Translations under genes and position numbers: made by a program
The notes under the pieces: generated by a model
What the model saw: only the letters and a program-made list of their open reading frames with translations
Database searches by the model: none
Told to the model about the DNA's origin: nothing
In this document: positions 6,184-11,326 of the stretch, piece by piece
How positions within the stretch are numbered: position 1 is the first letter of the stretch
Layout of the letters: every line of letters starts with the position of its first letter
Assembly: GCA_036635835.1 (NCBI GenBank)
Contig: JAVWPP010000036.1
Location: forward strand, 1-11,326
DNA from: JAVWPP01 sp036635835
Lineage (GTDB): Bacteria; Bacillota; Clostridia; TANB77; CAG-465
Length of the DNA stretch: 11,326 nucleotides
Direction of reading: 5' to 3'

Positions 6184-6855
6184 ATGAAAAAAGAGAAGAT
6201 TATATACATTTGTATAGCAGCAATAGCTCTTGTAGGCTTTATGTTCTACATAGATACTATCTGCGTAAAGAATAACAAAAAGCCTGCGTTTTGCTTAGAA
6301 GTTAAAACTTTCGAAGACGGTAAAAGCAAAGAATACGTAGGAATTGGATATAAGGTATTTAAATATGTTGCATCAGAAGAAGCAAATATATATAACTATG
6401 AGCTAGCAAGCATATTTACAAAGCTAGATAAGTCTAAAATACTTGAGCTAAACAAAGACAACCAAATAGTAGAGCACGGTATATCTTTCAAAGAAAAAGC
6501 CCTTAAATCTACAAGCAGAGAGCTAAACAAAGACAAATATCCACTAGGAGATGTACTCCTTTCTACAGCAGATATAGCTACCTTTGTTACGCCGCAAAAC
6601 AAAGAAGACATTAAAGAATATACAAAGTCTTTCTTTAAAAAAAATGTACTTGTTGCATGCCTTGTGCAAGAAGAAACAGCGGGAGTTACATATACAGTAG
6701 ACTCTGTATTTAAAAAAGATTCCCTTGTAACTGTAAACGTAACAAGAAGCGGTAAAAGCAGTGAAACAGCTACAGAGCACAACTATATAATGCTTAGCGT
6801 AGATAAAGAGATGTTTAAAGAAGAAAGCTACAGCGTTAAAGTTAATATAAAATAA
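6184..6855 (+). CDS. Membrane-anchored protein with PrcB-like C-terminal domain
   Basis: The ATG directly follows the TAA of the GatD-like gene, with GGAGAA (6172-6177) as ribosome binding site, so the two are translationally close. Residues 5-23 form one membrane segment after a KKEK start, so the remaining 200 residues should face outside. Residues 35-61 (PAFCLEVKTFEDG...EYVGIGYKVFKY) resemble a module common in short clostridial membrane-anchored proteins of unknown function. Residues about 145-210 (KEYTKSFFKKN, LVQEETAGVTYTVDSV, TVNVTRS, HNYIMLSVDK) resemble the PrcB C-terminal domain, a small beta fold. Both are recognised by pattern, not by search. No lipobox is seen. Co-transcription with a Mur-ligase pair suggests a cell-envelope role. 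Confidence 0.8.
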   Translation: MKKEKIIYICIAAIALVGFMFYIDTICVKNNKKPAFCLEVKTFEDGKSKEYVGIGYKVFKYVASEEANIYNYELASIFTKLDKSKILELNKDNQIVEHGISFKEKALKSTSRELNKDKYPLGDVLLSTADIATFVTPQNKEDIKEYTKSFFKKNVLVACLVQEETAGVTYTVDSVFKKDSLVTVNVTRSGKSSETATEHNYIMLSVDKEMFKEESYSVKVNIK

Positions 6856-6966
6856 AACGTAGAAAGCAAGTATAAAAGCAAAAAATAAGAATAGGTGTAG
6901 AAGCTACTTAGAACTCTTACATAACTATTATGCAAAATAGAAGTTAGTCTTTCAATAAGAAATAAA
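6856..6966 (+). other. Unassigned AT-rich 3' region
   Basis: About 110 bases between the stop codon of the PrcB-like protein and its terminator. I see no ORF with a ribosome binding site. The stretch would be transcribed as an unusually long 3' untranslated region. It opens with ACGTAGAAA, a motif that also follows the stop of the gene ending at 8954. Confidence 0.35.
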
Positions 6967-7020
6967 GTAAAAGTAAATTCTACTTAACTACGGTTAATAG
7001 AATTTACTTTTATTATTTAT
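6967..7020 (+). terminator. Strong hairpin terminator of the murT-like operon
   Basis: AAAAGTAAATTCTA (6969-6982) pairs perfectly with TAGAATTTACTTTT (6998-7011). After a single bulged C (6983), TTAAC pairs with GTTAA around a TACG loop. In RNA the tip is C-UACG-G, a UNCG-type stable tetraloop. The A-run on the left and T-run on the right make it plausible in both directions. Confidence 0.85.
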
Positions 7021-7057
7021 AAAATACTAAAATAAGTACTTTTTACACTCTTTTTTG

Positions 7058-7086
7058 TTGACATAACCACAAAAAAAGTGTATAAT
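7058..7086 (+). promoter_or_regulatory. Perfect consensus promoter of the 367-aa protein gene
   Basis: TTGACA (7058-7063), exactly 17 bp, then TATAAT (7081-7086). Every position matches the sigma-A consensus at optimal spacing, the strongest promoter in the window. The predicted transcription start is near 7093. Confidence 0.85.
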
Positions 7087-7108
7087 AATATAGTTAAAAA
7101 ATATTATG

Positions 7109-7130
7109 TATCTAATTAAATAATTAGATA
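7109..7130 (+). promoter_or_regulatory. Perfect palindrome abutting the ribosome binding site
   Basis: TATCTAATTA (7109-7118) and TAATTAGATA (7121-7130) are perfect inverted repeats around AA. They lie in the leader and end exactly where the AAAGGAG ribosome binding site (7131-7137) begins. This could be an operator for a dimeric repressor acting on the strong promoter, or an RNA hairpin next to the ribosome site. The stem is all A-T except one pair, so the RNA form would be weak. Confidence 0.45.
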
Positions 7131-7144
7131 AAAGGAGAAAATAT

Positions 7145-8248
7145 ATGAAACAAACAAAATGCTTACAAGATGTAAAACAAATTTTAGAATTTACAAAGGA
7201 AAACCCAGATATAGCTCCAAAAGGAGAACAAATACTAGAAATAGCATTTAAAATAAACACATTATCTAGCAAAGAAAATGGATTTTTAGGAAGAGAAAGA
7301 AAAGAATTTGAAATAGCCTTTAAATACTACGAAGAATACATTCAAATAATATTACGGGACCTAGTAGTAGGAAATTACGAAATAACAAAAGAAACACCAG
7401 TATATAAACTAATACAGAGGCTACAAAACCTAATTGTAAACGAAAAAATACAAGAAGTAGAAAAACAGTATCTAAGCGAGCTAATTTCCACAAGTATAAA
7501 TATATACAAAGCAAAAAAAGAAAACCCTTCTTTTGCATTTACAGATATAGATAAAGTAAGGAAAATAGCATATCTAGCAGAGCTATCAAGAAAATATAAT
7601 CAAGAATATATAGCCCTTGCAGATGAAGTATTTAATATAATATTCTACGAGTACTACAAAGAAGAAAGCAAAAGATGCCTAGCTAAACTAGAAGGATACA
7701 GCAAATTAAACAAAGATATAATATATAACCAGCCAACTATAACAGAGCTTATATATTTAACTATGTTTTTAAATAGCTACGTATACAGCAGTATAAAAGA
7801 AAAAGGCATAGAATGTATAGAAAAAGAAAATATAAAGCAAAGTATAGAAGTATATAATGAATTAATGGATATAAAATTAAAGTATATCCTTGAGTCAAAC
7901 ATTAAAATAAACGAAGATTCAAATATATACAAATATATAAAAGCCCTTAGACATTCATCATTTGCAGATACAAGCGCAACGCTTTTAGAAGCAAAATTAA
8001 ACTCAGAATACTTGAAATATTGTAGAGAAAACGAAGTAAGCAAAACAAGATATATTTTAGAACTAGAATATAGAGAAGATATAATAGCTCAGTATTTCGA
8101 AAGATTCATAGAAGCAGAATCCGAAGTATGCCTAAGCAAAAAAGCAGCAAAAGAAAGGCTAAATAATCTAAACAGATTATTAAAAGAAAGCAGCCCTTCT
8201 ACAAACCTAGAACAAGAAGTATATCTAGAAATACTAGAAGAAAATTAA
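7145..8248 (+). CDS. Hypothetical helical protein, 367 aa
   Basis: I do not recognise this protein. The ATG is fixed by AAAGGAG 7 nt upstream. The product is soluble, with no signal peptide or membrane segment. It is rich in Glu, Lys, Ile, Leu and Tyr and looks almost entirely alpha-helical, with alternating charged and hydrophobic positions as in helical-repeat or coiled-coil proteins. Residues 61-90 and 236-265 align without gaps (both carry Y-x-E at the start and IYK/VYK-x-I at the end, 8 identities in 30), hinting at an old internal duplication. It is a single-gene unit with a perfect consensus promoter, a palindrome in the leader and its own terminator, so it is probably well expressed. 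Function is unknown. Confidence 0.85.
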   Translation: MKQTKCLQDVKQILEFTKENPDIAPKGEQILEIAFKINTLSSKENGFLGRERKEFEIAFKYYEEYIQIILRDLVVGNYEITKETPVYKLIQRLQNLIVNEKIQEVEKQYLSELISTSINIYKAKKENPSFAFTDIDKVRKIAYLAELSRKYNQEYIALADEVFNIIFYEYYKEESKRCLAKLEGYSKLNKDIIYNQPTITELIYLTMFLNSYVYSSIKEKGIECIEKENIKQSIEVYNELMDIKLKYILESNIKINEDSNIYKYIKALRHSSFADTSATLLEAKLNSEYLKYCRENEVSKTRYILELEYREDIIAQYFERFIEAESEVCLSKKAAKERLNNLNRLLKESSPSTNLEQEVYLEILEEN

Positions 8249-8254
8249 AAAAAC

Positions 8255-8286
8255 AAAGTAGACACATAAATATGTGTCTACTTTTT
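8255..8286 (+). terminator. Terminator of the 367-aa protein gene
   Basis: AAAGTAGACACA (8255-8266) pairs with TGTGTCTACTTT (8273-8284) around a small AT loop, followed by T's. It starts 6 nt after the stop codon. Confidence 0.88.
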
Positions 8287-8336
8287 CACTTAAATAATCC
8301 CAATAAAAAAAAAAATAACAATTTCCGTAAATGTAC

Positions 8337-8365
8337 TTGAAAATATATAAAATATAATATATAAC
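8337..8365 (+). promoter_or_regulatory. Probable promoter of the 189-aa protein gene
   Basis: TTGAAA (8337-8342), 17 bp, TATAAC (8360-8365). A TATAAT at 8353-8358 is a better -10 but has no matching -35 at proper spacing. The region is so AT-rich that the assignment is moderate. Confidence 0.5.
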
Positions 8366-8384
8366 TATATTAGGAGGAAAGAGT

Positions 8385-8954
8385 ATGAAAAATAAAAATA
8401 ATTTAAAAAATATACTAATTATCTGCTTAGTGCTTGTAATTGGTATAGCAGTAGGAATAGTTATTGCTTTAAATTTGGACATAGCAGATAAACTACATCC
8501 GTCTAACGTAGCATATAAAAACGCTACAAAGCAGGAGCTAGAAATAAAGTGTGAGCTACCTAAAGAGATAGCTAAAATAGTAAATGAAGCTCCTAGTTAT
8601 GCAATTTCTACAAGAGAGCATGAAAATGCTTTTGAGTTTAATGTATTTACTAAAAGTGGTAATATGGTATGCAGAAAACATGTTATTCAAAGCGATAAAA
8701 GTGGAATTATAACAAGCTGCAAAGTAACAGACTACTACGATAAAGCAATAAGTGCTAAATGTGCATTACTTGCAGATGATAGCATAACAAGTGAGAAAAA
8801 TACTAATCACAAAAACTATACAAATGTCGTAAGAAAAGATAACTGTATAACATATAATACAACTTCATATATAGGGCAAGAGCTTAAAAATGCTATAGCT
8901 TCAATTAAAACTCCAAGAGATGGCGTTATTTTTATAGACTATTTTATAGACTAA
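8385..8954 (+). CDS. Hypothetical membrane-anchored protein, 189 aa
   Basis: The ATG has a strong AGGAGG (8372-8377) 7 nt upstream. A short basic N-terminus (KNKNNLK) precedes one hydrophobic segment (about 9-30), so it is a signal-anchor protein with about 155 residues expected outside the membrane. There is no lipobox. The outer part has five cysteines (56, 96, 112, 126, 154), which might form disulfides. I recognise no family. The layout (single anchor plus small extracytoplasmic domain) resembles the PrcB-like protein encoded at 6184-6855, but I see no sequence similarity. It forms its own transcription unit and is followed by a pentanucleotide repeat and a terminator. Confidence 0.82.
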   Translation: MKNKNNLKNILIICLVLVIGIAVGIVIALNLDIADKLHPSNVAYKNATKQELEIKCELPKEIAKIVNEAPSYAISTREHENAFEFNVFTKSGNMVCRKHVIQSDKSGIITSCKVTDYYDKAISAKCALLADDSITSEKNTNHKNYTNVVRKDNCITYNTTSYIGQELKNAIASIKTPRDGVIFIDYFID

Positions 8955-9010
8955 AAAACGTAGAAAATAAAATAATATAAAAAATATAATTTAAAAGTAG
9001 AAAATAAGAA

Positions 9011-9067
9011 ATAAAATAAAATAAAATAAAATAAAATAAAATAAAATAAAATAAAATAAAATAAAAT
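9011..9067. repeat. (ATAAA)11 microsatellite
   Basis: Eleven uninterrupted ATAAA units (9011-9065) plus a partial unit, preceded by looser copies of the same pattern. It lies between the 189-aa protein's stop codon and the terminator at 9087-9122, so it would be transcribed as 3' untranslated sequence. Such tracts change length by slippage. Confidence 0.95.
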
Positions 9068-9086
9068 GAAACTTAAAAACATAAAG

Positions 9087-9122
9087 AAAAGCTAGAGATA
9101 AATTAATATATCTCTAGCTTTT
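9087..9122. terminator. Bidirectional terminator
   Basis: AAAAGCTAGAGATA (9087-9100) pairs perfectly with TATCTCTAGCTTTT (9109-9122) around an 8-nt loop. With A's on one side and T's on the other, it can end both the 189-aa protein gene (plus) and the converging hydrolase gene (minus). Confidence 0.85.
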
Positions 9123-9154
9123 ACAATACTTAAATCTAAGAAAACCTATAGCTA

Positions 9155-9183
9155 GTAGAAAGAATTACCTTTCTACTTTTTTT
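9155..9183 (+). terminator. Second hairpin with T-run, overlapping the hydrolase stop codon
   Basis: GTAGAAAG (9155-9162) pairs with CTTTCTAC (9169-9176), followed by seven T's on the plus strand. The stop codon of the minus-strand hydrolase (9173-9175) lies inside the stem. It serves as a back-up plus-strand terminator keeping transcripts out of the hydrolase gene. The A-run on its right encodes the Lys-Lys end of the hydrolase. Confidence 0.7.
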
Positions 9184-9901
9184 CTTCAACATCTTCTAAC
9201 TCACCTTGATGGATAGCAGCTGTCCTAATCTGCTCCATATAATTAGAATTATCTATAATCTTAGAAAGAATCTTTTGAGCTTTTTCCATAGAAGTCACAT
9301 GCCCATGACCAGGGCAAATAATGCAGCTTGGAAAATCATGAGTAAGCCTAAGAAGAGAAAGCGCCATTGCCTCTTGGCTACCTGTTGGAAGATCTGTCCT
9401 ACCATGTCCATCAGAAAGAATAGTATCTCCTGTAAATAGTATAGTAGAAGATTCATTATATAAACAAATACTACCTTGAGTGTGCCCAGGAGTGTGTATA
9501 ACCACAAGTTCTTCCTCACCTAGTGAAATTACATCACCGTCTTCAAGAAGCACCCCTATAGGCGAAATAGGATGAGGAACACCAATATATGTACTGCAAG
9601 CAACCTTATCTAGCTTATAGCCAGCAGAATCTTCATAATATATAGCAATTACAACATCTAGCACCTCTCTAATTATATCTACTCCGCATATGTGATCTCC
9701 ATGGCAATGTGTAAGCAATATACACTGTATACTCAAATTATTCTTGCTTATAAACTGAAACAGCTTAGCAGCCTTTGCGTGAGTAGCCGTGCCAGGGTCA
9801 ATTATACATGCTTGTCTTGAAACATCATCATATACAATGTATGTATTTACAATGTGCCCTTCGTTATTAACATCTATTCTAAATCTTTCATATCTTAACA
9901 T
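9173..9901 (-). CDS. Metallo-beta-lactamase-fold hydrolase (glyoxalase II-like)
   Basis: This 242-aa cytosolic hydrolase belongs to the MBL superfamily. The metal-binding set is complete: THCHGDH (64-70, with H65, H67, D69, H70), H140 in HTPGH, D159 in FTGDT, and H199 in CPGHGH. This di-metal pattern is shared by hydroxyacylglutathione hydrolase-like enzymes acting on thioesters or related small substrates; the real substrate cannot be read from sequence. It is somewhat longer than the usual 205-215 residues, with an acidic/basic tail (GELEDVEEKK). The ATG (9899-9901) has GAGGGGG (9909-9915) 7 nt upstream. It is transcribed divergently from the 388-aa protein gene, with promoters back to back. 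Confidence 0.93.
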   Translation of the reverse strand: MLRYERFRIDVNNEGHIVNTYIVYDDVSRQACIIDPGTATHAKAAKLFQFISKNNLSIQCILLTHCHGDHICGVDIIREVLDVVIAIYYEDSAGYKLDKVACSTYIGVPHPISPIGVLLEDGDVISLGEEELVVIHTPGHTQGSICLYNESSTILFTGDTILSDGHGRTDLPTGSQEAMALSLLRLTHDFPSCIICPGHGHVTSMEKAQKILSKIIDNSNYMEQIRTAAIHQGELEDVEEKK

Positions 9902-9927
9902 AAAATTTCCCCCTCTTGTATGCGTTT

Positions 9928-9956
9928 AATATATCACAAAAAGCGCAGTTTTTCAA
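9928..9956 (-). promoter_or_regulatory. Promoter of the MBL hydrolase gene
   Basis: On the minus strand TTGAAA (9951-9956), 17 bp, TATATT (9928-9933). The start is expected near 9921, just upstream of the GAGGGGG ribosome site. Confidence 0.7.
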
Positions 9957-9973
9957 TAAATATCAGTAATAAG

Positions 9974-10002
9974 TTGAAAATTTAGATACGGTATGTTAAA
10001 AT
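9974..10002 (+). promoter_or_regulatory. Promoter of the 388-aa protein gene
   Basis: TTGAAA (9974-9979), 17 bp, TAAAAT (9997-10002), with a TGT just before the -10 (extended -10 TGn). Its -35 lies 17 bp from that of the divergent hydrolase promoter, so one bound regulator could affect both. The leader is about 80 nt. Confidence 0.7.
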
Positions 10003-10088
10003 AGACAAAACAAATTAAATAAATTATATATAAATATATATAATGAAAAGCAGCATAGACTGTAAAATAATAAATAGGAGGAATTTCT

Positions 10089-11255
10089 ATGGATAAAAAA
10101 GATAGCATTTCAAGGTTATTAGATGTATTAGAACAAACTTTAGAAACAAAAATAAAGTATCAGCGGTATATAGCCCTTATGTTTCCACCACAAATTCCAG
10201 TAGACATTTTAGACGAGCTAATTAAATATATGAGACCAAACATGGAAGTAACGTATTTAGAAGACCCTATGGATTTAGATTATGTATTGAAAAACAAAGA
10301 AATTGTAACATTTATAAAAGGTAAAACAGATAATGAAGTAATACAAAAAACAGTAACAGACAAAATAAGCATATTATCTAAAACTAAAGTTACAATTGGA
10401 AGCTACAAAAGCTTTGGAAAAGATGTAAAGGAAAATGAGTACCCAAGCTTTGGTATAGGCATACCGCATATAGTAAAAAGAGAGCAAAGTATAAGCTACA
10501 AGCTATACGAAACGCAGGATAAAGGAATGCCTAAACTAATAAAAGAAGAATATATAGAAGCACTAGACAAAATATATCTATATGTTCCAAACATTCTAAT
10601 GTTTAAACCGTACTACGATGAGCTAAAAATAAGAAAAGAAAAAACAGAGATGAAACAAAAAATAGCGTTTCTAGAATTTCTAAAGAAACTCTTAAAAGAA
10701 AAAGTAAATACTCAGGCCCGCGTTTTAGCAATGCTACCAGACTTACCGTATAAGATAATAGACGAAGTTGTAACAGCAGCTATATATAAAGGAGATTCTC
10801 CAATATATATAATAGATAAACCAGCAGATATGGCAAAGCAGCTAGCAAACAAACACATTAAATCAGTATTTTTAGAAACAATGGGCATAGAAGAAAAAGA
10901 CAACAAATATAAAATGTGCACACTAGACACTAAAATAGAAGTAGTAACTAAAGCAAAAGTTAAAATAGGAAACACAGTTAGAATATTTAACAAAGTAGAC
11001 GAAGAACTAAACGAAAGCAGCAGCTTCAATTACAAAAGCTATTTAGTATTTAGAGAAAAAGTAAAAACTCAGGAAGAAACCGTTATGATTGTAAATAACA
11101 AAATAAAGACAATTTCAGCTAGAACATCATACACTAGTGCAATATTTATATATTTACCTTCCCTTGAGTATTTCAGCGAGTACGAAGATATATTAGCAAA
11201 GCAAAAAGAAGAGCATATAAATAAGCTAAAAGCAAAGATAAGAAATAAAAAGTAG
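10089..11255 (+). CDS. Hypothetical protein with duplicated domain, 388 aa
   Basis: I do not recognise the family. The ATG has AGGAGG (10076-10081) 7 nt upstream. The protein is soluble and Lys/Glu-rich. It is built of two related halves, about residues 10-180 and 192-372. Matching blocks in order are YIALMFPPQIPVDILDELI / RVLAMLPDLPYKIIDEVV; VTYLEDPMDLDYVL / IYIIDKPADMAKQL; ILSKTKVTIGSYKSF / VVTKAKVKIGNTVRIF; and KIYLYVPNILMFKPYYDEL / AIFIYLPSLEYFSEYEDIL. A Lys/Glu-rich helical linker (181-206) joins them and a basic tail (373-388) ends the protein. The order of strand-like and helix-like blocks suggests an alpha/beta domain. It is probably first in an operon with the gene starting at 11306. 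Function is unknown. Confidence 0.87.
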   Translation: MDKKDSISRLLDVLEQTLETKIKYQRYIALMFPPQIPVDILDELIKYMRPNMEVTYLEDPMDLDYVLKNKEIVTFIKGKTDNEVIQKTVTDKISILSKTKVTIGSYKSFGKDVKENEYPSFGIGIPHIVKREQSISYKLYETQDKGMPKLIKEEYIEALDKIYLYVPNILMFKPYYDELKIRKEKTEMKQKIAFLEFLKKLLKEKVNTQARVLAMLPDLPYKIIDEVVTAAIYKGDSPIYIIDKPADMAKQLANKHIKSVFLETMGIEEKDNKYKMCTLDTKIEVVTKAKVKIGNTVRIFNKVDEELNESSSFNYKSYLVFREKVKTQEETVMIVNNKIKTISARTSYTSAIFIYLPSLEYFSEYEDILAKQKEEHINKLKAKIRNKK

Positions 11256-11305
11256 CAAACTTCTAAAATAGTAAATAAGAAAAATAATAAAAACGAGGTG
11301 GTATT

Positions 11306-11326
11306 ATGAATGCAAATAATCCTACA
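11306..11326 (+). CDS. Start of a further gene (partial)
   Basis: An ATG at 11306 is preceded by AGGTGG (11296-11301), 4 nt away. Seven codons (MNANNPT) run to the window edge. It follows the 388-aa gene by 50 bp with no terminator between, so the two are probably co-transcribed. Too short to identify. Confidence 0.6.

Noticed and set aside
6396..6782. Long open frames on the minus strand within the PrcB-like gene (also at 3509-3973, 10712-11029)
   Set aside because: They run antisense to well-supported genes, lack ribosome sites and have low-complexity Ser/Phe/Leu translations typical of antisense reading of AT-rich genes.
8353..8358. Perfect TATAAT as -10 of the 189-aa protein gene
   Set aside because: The upstream TTGAAA is only 10 bp away and no other -35 is visible at 16-18 bp; TATAAC at 8360-8365 fits at 17 bp.
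9011..9067. Pentanucleotide tract as a CRISPR-like or origin repeat
   Set aside because: The units are contiguous 5-mers without spacers, and no DnaA-box cluster or origin gene is nearby.

Overview
The window is AT-rich bacterial DNA. Its codon use favours ATA and AGA, its Shine-Dalgarno sequences are strong (AGGAGG, GAGGTGA) and its promoters are near-consensus sigma-A type. A glmS ribozyme, DUF1294 membrane proteins and a MurT/GatD-type pair point to a low-GC Bacillota, most likely class Clostridia. Genus cannot be read from the sequence. There are no tRNA or rRNA genes, transposase genes or CRISPR arrays.

Layout. Bases 1-396 hold two hairpin terminators and no gene. Bases 397-996 (minus strand) hold two paralogous DUF1294 small membrane proteins, each with its own promoter. 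Bases 1185-3002 (minus) are glmS, preceded by a glmS ribozyme (about 3085-3240) and a promoter. A palindromic, MITE-like repeat flanks the glmS transcription unit, with one copy at each end in the same orientation. From 3492 the plus strand takes over: an unrecognised 139-aa protein with its own promoter and terminator; then a compact three-gene operon (4118-6855) of a MurT-like Mur ligase, a GatD-like protein and a membrane-anchored protein with a PrcB-like C-terminus; then an unrecognised helical 367-aa protein behind a perfect consensus promoter; then a 189-aa membrane-anchored protein. Bases 9173-9901 (minus) are a metallo-beta-lactamase-fold hydrolase. It is divergent from a 388-aa protein built of two copies of one domain. 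The first seven codons of a further gene are at the right edge.

How the genes relate. GlmS makes glucosamine-6-phosphate, the entry to UDP-GlcNAc and peptidoglycan, and the ribozyme is the product-sensing feedback switch. MurT/GatD pairs normally amidate the D-Glu of lipid II, using ammonia that GatD releases from glutamine. The main observation here is that the GatD-like protein has lost the glutaminase cysteine (Thr92) and histidine (Ile189). Its MurT-like partner is also altered in the loop that normally carries conserved acidic residues near the GatD active site. Both genes are intact, tightly coupled and co-transcribed with a membrane-anchored protein. They look like a repurposed Mur-ligase/amidotransferase complex that does not use glutamine through the standard triad, rather than a decayed copy. 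The remaining plus-strand genes are of unknown function.
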